From contig JACPUV010000053.1 in assembly GCA_016192105.1 (NCBI GenBank), positions 1-64,000 of the forward strand: DNA of 64,000 nt, in the 5' to 3' direction. Positions 35,868 through 44,184 of the stretch are shown in pieces; the first letter of the stretch is position 1, and each line of letters begins with the position of its first letter. Below the pieces are notes generated by a model. It did not search any database and was not told where the DNA came from. It worked only from the letters and a program-made list of their open reading frames with translations. Both the position numbers and the translations under genes were made by a program. The stretch is from Sphingobacteriales bacterium. GTDB lineage: Bacteria > Bacteroidota > Bacteroidia > Chitinophagales > Chitinophagaceae.

Positions 35868-35923
35868 TTGGGAATTGGTTTTTTGGGGATTTGTTTTTTG
35901 GTTCTTGTGTTCTTGGAACTTTG
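35868..35923 (+). repeat. Octamer G/T tract
   Basis: Seven degenerate 8-bp units: TTGGGAAT, TGGTTTTT, TGGGGATT, TGTTTTTT, GGTTCTTG, TGTTCTTG, GAACTTTG. Strong strand asymmetry (G and T on the + strand). It lies between the NTF2-like gene and the hsp20 terminator. Confidence 0.6.
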
Positions 35924-35929
35924 TATATA

Positions 35930-35957
35930 AAAGTAGCCCTCCGTGGAAACGGAGGGC
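35930..35957 (-). terminator. Terminator of hsp20
   Basis: GCCCTCCGT and ACGGAGGGC form a perfect 9-bp stem with a 4-base loop. On the - strand it lies 43 bp after the hsp20 stop and is followed by TACTTTTATATA. Confidence 0.75.
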
Positions 35958-36000
35958 GTAAACCAAAACCAACTGCTTATGAGAAAAATTGTAGAAAAAC

Positions 36001-36444
36001 TTATTTTATTTCGATGGCTGTTGAGACTTTGACTGCTTCCTTCTTCGGAAGGTTTAATGTCAATATACCATTGATGTAAGATGCGTCAATATTCGTTGCA
36101 TCAATCTTGCCATCCAGTGTGAAAGATCTCTTAAAAGACCGGAAACTGTATTCCTTCCGGATCTGCTTTTCATTTTCCGTCTTTGTTTCGGCCGGTTTCT
36201 CAGCAGAAATGGTCAGCAGGTACTGTTCCAGGTTGATTTTGAAATCTGCCTTTTCAAAGCCCGGAGCCACCAGTTCAAGCTGGTAGCTCTTTTCTGTTTC
36301 TTTGACGTTGACTGGAACAGCATCCTTTCTTACCGGATTGTTAAAGCCATTGTTAAGCAATGCGGGGAATTCGCTGAAAAGATCGTCCACCAGGTTGCTG
36401 AATGTGCCCTCAAAGGGTTTGCGGTTGAATTGTACGTATGCCAT
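36001..36444 (-). CDS. Small heat shock protein (Hsp20/alpha-crystallin)
   Basis: 147 residues. ATP-independent holdase that binds unfolding proteins. The N-terminal arm ends near residue 45; the alpha-crystallin domain runs from about VPVNVKETEKSYQLELVAPGF to NGILTLNLPKK, including the conserved GILTL-type strand; the C-terminal IxI anchor is IEI. A divergent 216-bp gap separates it from the bacilliredoxin gene. No heat-shock operator was recognised upstream. Confidence 0.93.
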   Translation of the reverse strand: MAYVQFNRKPFEGTFSNLVDDLFSEFPALLNNGFNNPVRKDAVPVNVKETEKSYQLELVAPGFEKADFKINLEQYLLTISAEKPAETKTENEKQIRKEYSFRSFKRSFTLDGKIDATNIDASYINGILTLNLPKKEAVKVSTAIEIK

Positions 36445-36660
36445 AATTTTGTTTTTAAGGTTTTACAGCATTGAAGTGTCAAACCATATACCAGCTGCGG
36501 ATTTGCCTCTTTTACCTACCATCGATGGCAGATTTTCGGACAGGAGGAGGACAGAATTTCCGAAAAAAGGAATTTTTGCTGTCATATTTTCCATTTGGGA
36601 CAGGGGTTACACAGGGCTTCCACAATTTCTTTAGATTTGCATTTCAATAAATTCACTGAT

Positions 36661-37077
36661 ATGTATCCTGAAGAAATAGTTATCCCGATGAAAGAGGAAC
36701 TGACCGATAATGGCTTTTCCGAGTTATTGACTTCCGCTGAAGTGGAATCCCAGCTGTCCAAAGAAGGAACCACCCTGGTGATGATCAATTCTGTTTGTGG
36801 CTGTTCAGCGGGTACAGCCCGTCCCGGCGTACTACTGGCCGTAGCCAACACGGTGAAAAAGCCGGATTTCCTGACCACTTCTTTTGCCGGATTTGATATT
36901 GAAGCGGTGAAAACCCTTCGCCAGCACCTGATGCCCTACCCGCCTTCTTCACCGGCTATTGCCCTGTTTAAGAATGGGCAGCTGGTACATTTTATCGAAA
37001 GGCACCAGATCGAAGGCCGCCCGGCCCAGCTCATTGCCCAGAATCTGATCGGGGCATTTGAACAGCACTGCAACTGA
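36661..37077 (+). CDS. Bacilliredoxin-type thiol-disulfide protein (BrxA/BrxB family)
   Basis: 138 residues from the ATG at 36661 (MYPEEIVIPM); upstream in-frame codons lie in the leader. Thioredoxin-like fold with the family's CGC active site at Cys46-Gly-Cys48 (NSVCGCSAGTARPG). In Firmicutes these proteins remove bacillithiol from proteins; in Bacteroidetes they probably act with another low-molecular-weight thiol. The later PPSSPAIALFKNGQLVHFIERHQIEGR segment is also typical. This family is unrelated to the BREX phage-defence BrxA. A perfect palindromic hairpin follows. Confidence 0.93.
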   Translation: MYPEEIVIPMKEELTDNGFSELLTSAEVESQLSKEGTTLVMINSVCGCSAGTARPGVLLAVANTVKKPDFLTTSFAGFDIEAVKTLRQHLMPYPPSSPAIALFKNGQLVHFIERHQIEGRPAQLIAQNLIGAFEQHCN

Positions 37078-37096
37078 ATTTTGCTATAACGGTATA

Positions 37097-37124
37097 AAAG
37101 CCCCGGGTTTAAACCCGGGGCTTT
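37097..37124 (+). terminator. Hairpin after the bacilliredoxin gene
   Basis: AAAGCCCCGGGTTT is followed directly by its exact complement, a 14-bp perfect palindrome. The T tail is short, so termination strength is uncertain; it lies between two genes on the same strand. Confidence 0.65.
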
Positions 37125-37152
37125 AGTATATTCGCCTCTCTTAAATAACGAC

Positions 37153-38334
37153 ATGTATCCTAATCTCTATTACGCGTTTAAGGACCTTTTTGGGGTGGAA
37201 TGGAAATTTCTCCGGTTTGTGAATTCCTTTGGCTTTTTCGTGGCCATTGCCTTTATTGTGGCAGCCCTGGTGCTGACTGCAGAACTGAGGCGCAAAAGCA
37301 AGCAGGGGTATTTTCAGCCAACCGAAATGCAGGTAATGGTGGGCCAACCTGCCACCCTATCCGACCTGCTCCTCAATTTCCTGCTGGGCTTCCTCCTGGG
37401 ATACAAGATCATTGCCCTGTTTGTACTGGATAACTCAGCCACTGAAGATCCCCAGGCCTTTATTTTCTCCTCTTTGGGAAGCTGGCCGGCAGGGATCGGG
37501 ATGGGCCTCTTGTTTGCCGCTATAAAATGGTGGGAAAAGAACAAGCAGAAACTGGATAAACCGGAAAAAAGGACCGTCCGGATCTGGCCGGAAGACCGGG
37601 TAGGGGAGATCACGATCATTGCCCTGGTTTTTGGACTGCTTGGGGCCAAGCTGTTTGATATTTTTGAAAACTGGGGTGATTTCCTGAAACACCCTTCTGA
37701 TTATATTTTCTCCGCCAAAGGACTCACTTTTTATGGGGGGCTGATCTGTGCAGCCCTGGCTATCTGGTGGTATGCAAAAAAGCACAGGATCGGACTCTGG
37801 CACCTGAACGATGCCATGGCCCCGACCATGATGCTGGCCTACAGCGTGGGAAGGATCGGCTGCCAGGTTGCCGGTGACGGAGACTGGGGGATTGACAATA
37901 CCCGGCCCAAACCCTTCAGTTGGCTGCCGGACTGGATGTGGTCCTATAATTATCCGCACAATGTGAATGAAGTGGGTGTCCCGATCCCCGGGTGCACCGA
38001 CGGAAAATTCTGTAACCAGTTACCAGTGGGTGTATTTCCGACTCCTTTTTATGAGATTATTTTCTGTTTCCTGCTTTTCCTGGTCATCTGGTACTTTAGA
38101 AAAAGACTAAAAATACCCGGAACTCTTTTTGCCATCTACCTGATGCTGAATGGTATGGAACGTTTCCTGATCGAGAAGATCCGGGTGAATACCCGGCTGG
38201 ATCTATACTGGATTCAACCTACCCAGGCCGAGGTTATTTCAAGCCTGCTGTTCGTATCAGGGCTGATTTTATTTATCTGGCTCCGGAAAAAAGCGGCTGC
38301 CGGGAAATCCACAGAACCGGTTTCAAATACTTGA
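37153..38334 (+). CDS. lgt: Prolipoprotein diacylglyceryl transferase
   Basis: 393 residues, polytopic inner-membrane enzyme that attaches diacylglycerol to the lipobox Cys of prolipoproteins, consistent with the many lipoproteins in this window. The Lgt signature is visible as SVGRIGCQVAGDGDWG (Arg and Gly residues of the active site), preceded by GLTFYGGLI and followed by TPFYEI and MLNGMERFLIEKIRVN. It is about 100 residues longer than E. coli Lgt (291), with extra N-terminal helices and a basic linker, as in one of the two Lgt types of Bacteroidetes. Confidence 0.9.
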   Translation: MYPNLYYAFKDLFGVEWKFLRFVNSFGFFVAIAFIVAALVLTAELRRKSKQGYFQPTEMQVMVGQPATLSDLLLNFLLGFLLGYKIIALFVLDNSATEDPQAFIFSSLGSWPAGIGMGLLFAAIKWWEKNKQKLDKPEKRTVRIWPEDRVGEITIIALVFGLLGAKLFDIFENWGDFLKHPSDYIFSAKGLTFYGGLICAALAIWWYAKKHRIGLWHLNDAMAPTMMLAYSVGRIGCQVAGDGDWGIDNTRPKPFSWLPDWMWSYNYPHNVNEVGVPIPGCTDGKFCNQLPVGVFPTPFYEIIFCFLLFLVIWYFRKRLKIPGTLFAIYLMLNGMERFLIEKIRVNTRLDLYWIQPTQAEVISSLLFVSGLILFIWLRKKAAAGKSTEPVSNT

Positions 38335-38493
38335 TTTTTGTCATTTTTTACGGAACTGGTTTTTTTACTGATTTTCGCCAAAACCCTTACCCACAGTGCA
38401 TTTCATTGAAATGTAGAAAATTAAAAATCGGTTGTCCCTTCGCTGTTAGTAATTTTTAACTCCTAAACGCTATGAGAAACCGCGTTTAATAGG

Positions 38494-38501
38494 TATCTTT
38501 G
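38494..38501 (+). promoter_or_regulatory. Promoter -7 box of the primary sigma factor gene (TATCTTTG)
   Basis: Exact TAnnTTTG match, 107 bp before the ATG. The roughly 100-base leader begins with AGACGGTCC and contains the complementary GGCCGTCT near its end (38571-38578). Confidence 0.5.
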
Positions 38502-38608
38502 CAGACGGTCCGGGACGGTAAATTTATATTTCTGCAATTAACTATCCGTTTGCAACAAACAGCAAACAAAGGCCGTCTTAATTCGTTGATATTTAAAATT
38601 TTTTAGTT

Positions 38609-39484
38609 ATGCGGCAACTCAAAATTGCTACCCAGATTACGAACAGGGATTCCCAGGCAGTTGAGAAGTATTTACAGGAGATTTCCAAGATTTCGATGAT
38701 CACGCCGGAAGAAGAGACCACACTGGCTCAAAGGATTAAGATGTTCAACAGGAATCCGGTTGACTCTCAAAGGGCTTTGGATAAACTGGTTCAGGCCAAC
38801 CTGCGTTTCGTGGTTTCTGTGGCCAAGCAATACCAGCACCAGGGGTTGTCACTCAGTGACCTGATTAACGAGGGTAACCTCGGCTTAATTAAAGCGGCGC
38901 AACGCTTCGATGAAACCAAGGGTTTCAAATTCATTTCTTACGCGGTGTGGTGGATTCGCCAATCGATACTGCAGGCGTTGGCAGAGCAGGGCCGTTTAGT
39001 CCGCCTGCCTCAAAACAAAATTGGCACGTACAACAAGGCAAACAAAGCCTATATGGCCTTCGAACAGGAGCACGAACGTGAGCCTTCTACCGAAGAACTG
39101 GCCGAACTGCTCGAGATGAGCGAAACCGAGATTAACAACATTTTCCAGAGCAATACCCGTCATACTTCCCTGGATGCCCCCGTGCATGAAGCGGAAGATG
39201 TGGCAATGGGCGACCTCCTGGAAGGCAGCGATGACACCGATGACGACGTGATGAAAGATTCCCTTCGGAATGAGATCCGCCGGGTGCTTAAATCACTGTC
39301 CCCCCGGGAAGCCGAGATCGTTAACGCGTATTTTGGATTGGACGGGGAAAACGGGGTGACCATCGAACAGATCGGGCAGAAATATGACCTGACCAAGGAG
39401 CGTATCCGCCAGATCAAGGAGAGAGCCATCAAGCGCCTGCAAAAAGCCCGTTACAGCAGCGCACTGAAAGCCTATTTAGGCTAA
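38609..39484 (+). CDS. rpoD: Primary RNA polymerase sigma factor (sigma-70/RpoD)
   Basis: 291 residues. Directs RNA polymerase to housekeeping promoters; in Bacteroidetes it reads TTTG/TAnnTTTG. Region 1.2 is at residues 14-45; region 2 carries NLRFVVSVAKQYQHQGL, DLINEGNLGLIKAAQRFDETKGFKFISYAVWWIRQ; region 3 has RLPQNKIGTYNKANKAY; region 4 has the helix-turn-helix TIEQIGQKYDLTKERIRQIKERAI. It lacks region 1.1 and the large spacer, as is usual in this phylum. It has a long leader and is followed by a terminator, so it is monocistronic. Confidence 0.96.
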   Translation: MRQLKIATQITNRDSQAVEKYLQEISKISMITPEEETTLAQRIKMFNRNPVDSQRALDKLVQANLRFVVSVAKQYQHQGLSLSDLINEGNLGLIKAAQRFDETKGFKFISYAVWWIRQSILQALAEQGRLVRLPQNKIGTYNKANKAYMAFEQEHEREPSTEELAELLEMSETEINNIFQSNTRHTSLDAPVHEAEDVAMGDLLEGSDDTDDDVMKDSLRNEIRRVLKSLSPREAEIVNAYFGLDGENGVTIEQIGQKYDLTKERIRQIKERAIKRLQKARYSSALKAYLG

Positions 39485-39517
39485 CCTGTCCAAAAGCATG
39501 GGTGAATTTAAAATACT

Positions 39518-39552
39518 TCCGGTTCTCAGTTTGCTGAGGCCGGATTTTTTTT
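39518..39552 (+). terminator. Terminator of rpoD
   Basis: TCCGGTTCTCAG pairs with CTGAGGCCGGA (11 bp with a bulged T) around TTTG, followed by eight T residues. Confidence 0.8.
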
Positions 39553-39560
39553 AGAACAAC

Positions 39561-39568
39561 TATCTTTG
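39561..39568 (+). promoter_or_regulatory. Promoter -7 box of the DUF4249 gene (TATCTTTG)
   Basis: Exact TAnnTTTG match, 16 bp before the ATG at 39585 and just after the rpoD terminator. Confidence 0.5.
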
Positions 39569-39584
39569 CATTTGTTATACAGCT

Positions 39585-40466
39585 ATGAAAATTCAGCTTC
39601 TCTTATTACTATCCCTTTTCCTGCTCGTATCCTGCGAGAAAACGGTTTCCTTTAAACTGGACAATGTGCCTCCGAAACTGGTGGTGGAAGGCACCATCGG
39701 GAACGGGGAACCTCCGCTGATTTATCTTTCCCGGAGCCTGGCTTATTTTTCCACGATCAGCCCGGATTCCCTGGCCAATAGTTTTGTACATGATGCGGAA
39801 GTCTGGGTATCAAACGGATCCCGTACCCACAGGTTAAAGGAATATGCAGTGCCCGTCCAGGGAGGCTATACCGGTTATTATTATTCGGTTGATTCCTCCA
39901 GTCCCGCTACAGCTTTCAACGGGGAACTGAATACGAACTATACCCTGCGGATTAGTTGGCAGGGCCGGGAGTACACCGCTTTTACCCGGATTCCATCTAT
40001 AACAAGGCGTATCGATTCATTGTTCTGGAAGCCTGCTCCCGCAGGTAATATCCCCAATAAAGTGGAGCTGATGCTGAGGGCTTATGATCCCCCGGGCTTT
40101 GGAGATTATGTACGCTATTTTACCAAACAAAACAGCGATCCCTTTTATCCGGGGCTCAATTCCGTCTATGATGACCAGATAATTGATGGCTCCGTTTATG
40201 AAATACAGGTGGAAAAGGGGGTATTGCGGAATGGTATTACGCCCGAAGCTTATAGTTTCTTTGACCGGGGGGATACGGTTATCCTCAAACTCAGTAATAT
40301 TGATAAAGCCACTTATGATTTCTGGCGGACAATGGAGTTCACTTATGCCAGTGTTGGCAATCCCTTTTCATCACCCACGCGGGTACTGAATAATATCAGC
40401 GGCGGCGCCCTGGGTTATTTTGGCGGCTATGCCTCGCAGTACAGGAGGATTATTATTCCGCGGTAG
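39585..40466 (+). CDS. DUF4249 lipoprotein
   Basis: 293 residues. The signal peptide ends in the lipobox LLVSC (Cys about residue 17). The body matches DUF4249: a start of KLVVEGTIGNGEPPLIYLSRS, a strand with AEVWVSNGSRTHRL, LNTNYTLRISWQGREYTAFTRIPS, and an ending RVLNNISGGALGYFGGYASQ. DUF4249 proteins often accompany a TonB-dependent receptor gene; none is adjacent here, so it appears orphaned or works with a receptor elsewhere. A heptamer tract starts 10 bp after the stop codon. Confidence 0.87.
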   Translation: MKIQLLLLLSLFLLVSCEKTVSFKLDNVPPKLVVEGTIGNGEPPLIYLSRSLAYFSTISPDSLANSFVHDAEVWVSNGSRTHRLKEYAVPVQGGYTGYYYSVDSSSPATAFNGELNTNYTLRISWQGREYTAFTRIPSITRRIDSLFWKPAPAGNIPNKVELMLRAYDPPGFGDYVRYFTKQNSDPFYPGLNSVYDDQIIDGSVYEIQVEKGVLRNGITPEAYSFFDRGDTVILKLSNIDKATYDFWRTMEFTYASVGNPFSSPTRVLNNISGGALGYFGGYASQYRRIIIPR

Positions 40467-40476
40467 TTACAGGGGA

Positions 40477-40511
40477 GTTGACAGTTGTTAGTTGATAGTT
40501 GTCAGTTCCGG
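40477..40511 (+). repeat. Heptamer tract after the DUF4249 gene
   Basis: GTTGACA, GTTGTTA, GTTGATA, GTTGTCA, GTTCCGG: the clearest example, with GTT beginning all five units. G-rich form on the sense strand of the upstream gene. Confidence 0.8.
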
Positions 40512-40597
40512 TCTGAATAAAACGAATAGTTTTATATCCTGCATGCAATAGAATACCCAATCCTGCAACCCTCATCAACTTTTAACCAATTTACCTT

Positions 40598-40605
40598 TAA
40601 CTTTG
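40598..40605 (+). promoter_or_regulatory. Promoter -7 box of trxB (TAACTTTG)
   Basis: Exact TAnnTTTG match, 34 bp before the ATG at 40640. Confidence 0.5.
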
Positions 40606-40639
40606 CCGACTGATCATTTAACTGGATCATCGTTTACAC

Positions 40640-41581
40640 ATGGAAGCAATTGAAAAAGTTCATTGCCTGATCATCGGATCAGGACCTGCAGGATATACCG
40701 CCGCAATTTATGCCAGCCGGGCCGGGCTGAATCCCGTTTTATACCAGGGAATACAACCCGGTGGGCAATTGACGATTACGACCGAAGTGGAAAATTATCC
40801 CGGTTACCCGGAAGGGATCCAGGGACCGGAGATGATGGTACATTTTGAAAAACAGGCAGCAAGGATGGGCGCGGATATCCGATACGGGCTGGCGACCAAA
40901 GTGGATTTTACCGGGCCGGTGCATAAAGTGCAGATCGACGAAGAAAAATGGATCGAAGCGGATTCGGTGATCATCTCCACCGGGGCTTCTGCCAAATGGC
41001 TGGGTCTTGAAAGCGAGCAACGCCTGAATGGTTTTGGGGTGAGCGCCTGCGCAGTTTGTGACGGATTCTTTTTTAAAGGAAAGGAAGTGGCGATCGTGGG
41101 AGCAGGCGATACGGCGGCCGAAGAAGCCCTGTATTTATCCAAGATATGTTCACAGGTGCATATGATCGTGCGCCGCGACGAAATGCGGGCCAGTAAAGTG
41201 ATGCAGGAAAGAGTAAAGAATTCCGCGAATATCAAAGTGTACTGGAACAGTGAGACCGATGAAGTACTGGGGGATAAAAAAGTAAGTGCCGTGCGTATCC
41301 TGGATAAAAAGACCGGAGAAAAAACAGAAGTGCCGGTCAGTGCCTTCTTTGTGGCCATTGGGCACCAGCCCAACTCTGCTATCTTTAAACCCTGGATCGA
41401 AATGGACGAAGCCGGTTATATCAAAACCATACCCGGCACCAGCAAAACCAATATTGAAGGCGTGTTTGCCGCTGGTGATGTACAGGATAAAGTGTACCGC
41501 CAGGCCGTAACGGCTGCCGGCAGCGGTTGTATGGCCGCCCTGGATGCCGAACGGTATTTAAGCGCCAAAGGGCTTCATTAA
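40640..41581 (+). CDS. trxB: Thioredoxin reductase
   Basis: 313 residues. NADPH-dependent flavoenzyme that reduces thioredoxin in the cytoplasm. FAD-binding IIGSGPAGYTAAIYASRAGL (residues 10-29), redox motif CAVC (about residues 136-139), NADPH-binding VGAGDTAAEEALYLSK, and the final FAD motif FAAGDVQDKVYRQAVTAAGSG. Full length. It is followed 6 bp later by folB, so the two are probably co-transcribed, although the functions are unrelated. Confidence 0.96.
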   Translation: MEAIEKVHCLIIGSGPAGYTAAIYASRAGLNPVLYQGIQPGGQLTITTEVENYPGYPEGIQGPEMMVHFEKQAARMGADIRYGLATKVDFTGPVHKVQIDEEKWIEADSVIISTGASAKWLGLESEQRLNGFGVSACAVCDGFFFKGKEVAIVGAGDTAAEEALYLSKICSQVHMIVRRDEMRASKVMQERVKNSANIKVYWNSETDEVLGDKKVSAVRILDKKTGEKTEVPVSAFFVAIGHQPNSAIFKPWIEMDEAGYIKTIPGTSKTNIEGVFAAGDVQDKVYRQAVTAAGSGCMAALDAERYLSAKGLH

Positions 41582-41587
41582 TCGTTT

Positions 41588-41950
41588 ATGCCGGATGTTA
41601 TGACCATCGAACTCAGGGGACTCAGCTTCCATGCTTTTCATGGCCTCTATGAGGAAGAAAAGAAAACAGGGAATGAATTCCGGGTGGAACTCCGGGCGGA
41701 TTATAGTCCCCCGGGAGCGATCCTTACTTCTCTTGAGGACACGGTGAATTACGTAGCCTTGTATGAGATCCTGCAGGAAGCCATGAAAGAACCCCGCGCC
41801 CTGCTGGAGACCCTGGTGATGGAAATCGCTGAAACCATTCATGACCGTTTCCCACAGGTTACAAAAGTGGAAGTTTCCGTTTATAAACTGCATCCGCCCA
41901 TTGCGGCATTCACCGGTTCGGTGGGGGTTACTTACAAAAAGGAGTATTAA
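41588..41950 (+). CDS. folB: Dihydroneopterin aldolase
   Basis: 120 residues. Converts 7,8-dihydroneopterin to hydroxymethyl-dihydropterin in folate synthesis. Family pattern is clear: IELRGLSFHAFHGLYEEEKKTGNEFRVEL (catalytic Glu in the YEEE segment), DTVNYVALYEI, ETLVMEIAETI, and the C-terminal KVEVSVYKLHPPI. The 3' end overlaps the convergent MATE gene by 4 bp, so no terminator space is left between them. Confidence 0.92.
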   Translation: MPDVMTIELRGLSFHAFHGLYEEEKKTGNEFRVELRADYSPPGAILTSLEDTVNYVALYEILQEAMKEPRALLETLVMEIAETIHDRFPQVTKVEVSVYKLHPPIAAFTGSVGVTYKKEY

Positions 41951-43308
41951 ATGACCTTGGCTTTCCATTTCCCGCTCCGGATATACCAGAGGGAAGGGAA
42001 AAACAGGCAGAGCCAGTACAGCCATTCACTCATCCAGCCGAAATGAATGGGGAGGAAGTAATATTCATTCACCAGGTACACATAAGTGCAGTACAGGAGG
42101 ATGGCGAACAACTCGATCAGGAAGGTGATCCGGGTATTACCCGTACCTGTAACCGCACTTAGCAGGATGACGGAGAAGGACATCAGGATCATGGCGGCCG
42201 TCACCACCCGCAGGGAAGGCATTGCCGCACTGATAAATTCCGTCCCCTGGCCAAAAACAGTGAGGAAGGCTCCGGGAAACAGATTCAGCAGCAGGCAGGT
42301 GAGCAGCGCCCAGCCCGTACTCAGCCGGATGATCCGGCCCAGCAGGGGAAGTACCTGTTCCTTTTTTTGCTGGCCGATCACGTTGCTCACCATGGCGTTG
42401 GTGCTGGCGGCAAAAGCCCAGGTCACACAGCCGAATACCCCGAAGATATTCCGCATCACATTCGAGACCTTCAGGGCCATCTCCCCATGATGCTCGGTCA
42501 GTAAAAAAAAGAATTGCCAGCTGATGATACTGATGGCATGCTGGAACATCAGCGGGGCCGACATGGAAAAGATCAGGGTACTGTTTTCCCTGTTCCAGCG
42601 GAACTCGCGGAAGAGGCCAAAGCGTTTACTGATCCCCTTCCAGCGGATGACGAGGAAGATGACAAACATACCCACGAACTCCGCAATTACAGAAGCGATA
42701 GCAGCCCCGTTGAATCCGAGCTCAGGCAGCCCCCAATGGCCAAAGATCAGCAGGTAATCCAGCCCGATATTGGTCAGGGTCTCCGCCAGGGTACCGGCCA
42801 CCAGGTAGCGGCTTTGATTGGTACCCACCAGGAGGGCATTGCGCAACTGGTAAATATAAAGAAAAGGCAGGCCCCAGATCCGGATCCGGAGAAATTCAAC
42901 GGCTTTCTGCTGCACCAGCGGGTCGCGGATGATCAGGTGAAATAGATAAGGGGTCAGGATCCAGGTAATCAGGATGCCGGCGGCTGCCACAACCAGTCCG
43001 ATGAGTACAGCCTGGGAGAACAGCTTCCCGATTTCTTCGGGCCTGTTTTCCCCCGCGCGCCGGGCGATCAGGGCCTGTAAACCGTTATTGAGCCCATAAC
43101 CGATCGCGGCGAAAATAAGGTAATACACCCCGGTGATACCGGCTACCGCCAGCGCATAGTTGTCGTGGATATAATGCCCCAGGAAAATATTATTGGTGAT
43201 AAAATTCAGCTGGGGTATAAAAATGGCAAGGCTGATCGGCAGTGCGATCTTTATGATCTGCCGGTTGCTGACTTCCACCTGTAAGGAATGATCTGCCGCT
43301 GTTGCCAT
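41947..43308 (-). CDS. MATE family efflux transporter
   Basis: 453 residues with about 12 hydrophobic helices in two similar halves. MATE features include the N-terminal QIIKIALPISLAIFIPQL, ITGVYYLIFAAIGYGLNNGLQALIARRAGENRPEEIGKLF, GTNQSRYLVAGTLAETLTNIGLDYLLIFG and NVIGQQKKEQV in the second half. Such pumps export drugs or metabolites in exchange for Na+ or H+; the substrate cannot be read. A -7 box lies 15 bp upstream on the same strand. Confidence 0.92.
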   Translation of the reverse strand: MATAADHSLQVEVSNRQIIKIALPISLAIFIPQLNFITNNIFLGHYIHDNYALAVAGITGVYYLIFAAIGYGLNNGLQALIARRAGENRPEEIGKLFSQAVLIGLVVAAAGILITWILTPYLFHLIIRDPLVQQKAVEFLRIRIWGLPFLYIYQLRNALLVGTNQSRYLVAGTLAETLTNIGLDYLLIFGHWGLPELGFNGAAIASVIAEFVGMFVIFLVIRWKGISKRFGLFREFRWNRENSTLIFSMSAPLMFQHAISIISWQFFFLLTEHHGEMALKVSNVMRNIFGVFGCVTWAFAASTNAMVSNVIGQQKKEQVLPLLGRIIRLSTGWALLTCLLLNLFPGAFLTVFGQGTEFISAAMPSLRVVTAAMILMSFSVILLSAVTGTGNTRITFLIELFAILLYCTYVYLVNEYYFLPIHFGWMSEWLYWLCLFFPSLWYIRSGKWKAKVI

Positions 43309-43322
43309 AATGGAAAAGGACG

Positions 43323-43330
43323 CAAACCTA
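43323..43330 (-). promoter_or_regulatory. Promoter -7 box of the MATE gene (TAGGTTTG)
   Basis: Exact TAnnTTTG match on the - strand, 14 bp before the ATG at 43308. Confidence 0.5.
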
Positions 43331-43377
43331 CGATATTTAAATTTTTGTCTATTATTGCACGAATTGAAAAAGGAATC

Positions 43378-44184
43378 TTGAAGGAATTATTCGTGATAGA
43401 GAATCTGTCAGCTGCTCCTGTACAACAGGTGTTGTCGCTGCGGCTGGGGACCCGGCACCTGGGGTACGCGATCACCAACCGGACGGGGGAAGAACTGTAT
43501 AAACTGGGTTATTTCCGGACAGAAGAGACGGATGGGACAGCCCTGGCCGAACTGCTGGATCATGTGCCGGCATTAAAAGAACCCTTTTACAGTGTGCAGG
43601 TGGCGTATGATTTCGACGGTCATTCCCTGGTGCCTTCAACGGGTTACCGGCCTGAAGAATCAGGCAGTATGCTGAAAGCGCTGTTTGGGGTTACCGGAAA
43701 TGAAGCGGTAATCGCGGAAAGCATCGCCGAATGGCAGTTGTACAATGTATATGCGGTGCCCGCTGAATTGCTGCACCGTGTACAGCAGTATTTTCCGGCG
43801 GCACAGAGCCGGCACCAGTTTTCACTGGCCATTAAACAAGTGCTGGGGTTAAGCGATACGGTTGTGATGCTGGTTGATTTCCGGCAGGATGATTTCTCTG
43901 TGCTGGTCATCCGGCAAAGCCGTTTACTGCTGGCACAAACCTATCCCTATTCCACACCTGAAGATGTTTTGTATTACCTGCTGAAAACAGTGGAGCAGTT
44001 TGGGTTGCCGCGGCAGGACCTGGACCTGCAGGTATCGGGTTTGATAGACCGGGATTCGGCCCTGTACAAAGAGATCGTTCAGTATTTTATACGGGTGGAA
44101 TTCCGTGAATCGCCCTGGCAGGGAACGGATCACCCGGCCCATTATTTTACATCACTTAATGACCTGGCCCGATGCGCATCATAG
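43378..44184 (+). CDS. DUF3822 family protein
   Basis: 268 residues from a TTG at 43378 (start not certain; a GTG at 43393 is the alternative, and an ATG at 43288 would overlap the MATE start). No signal peptide. The chain looks like an actin/FtsA-like or ASKHA-type beta-alpha fold: LSLRLGTRHLGYAITNRTGEELYKLGYF, later VVMLVDFRQDDFSVLVIRQSRLLLAQTYPYSTPEDVLYYLL and LQVSGLIDRDSALYKEI. DUF3822 genes sit directly before rsmD across Bacteroidetes, as here with a 13-bp overlap, which implies linked expression; the role is unknown. Confidence 0.83.
   Translation: MKELFVIENLSAAPVQQVLSLRLGTRHLGYAITNRTGEELYKLGYFRTEETDGTALAELLDHVPALKEPFYSVQVAYDFDGHSLVPSTGYRPEESGSMLKALFGVTGNEAVIAESIAEWQLYNVYAVPAELLHRVQQYFPAAQSRHQFSLAIKQVLGLSDTVVMLVDFRQDDFSVLVIRQSRLLLAQTYPYSTPEDVLYYLLKTVEQFGLPRQDLDLQVSGLIDRDSALYKEIVQYFIRVEFRESPWQGTDHPAHYFTSLNDLARCAS

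Noticed and set aside
36661..37077. BrxA-like name as a sign of a BREX phage-defence system
   Set aside because: The protein is a bacilliredoxin with a CGC active site; no BREX genes (pglZ, brxC, methyltransferase) are present.
40477..40511. Tandem tract as a possible CRISPR array
   Set aside because: Units are 7 bp, degenerate and contiguous; there are no spacers and no cas genes.
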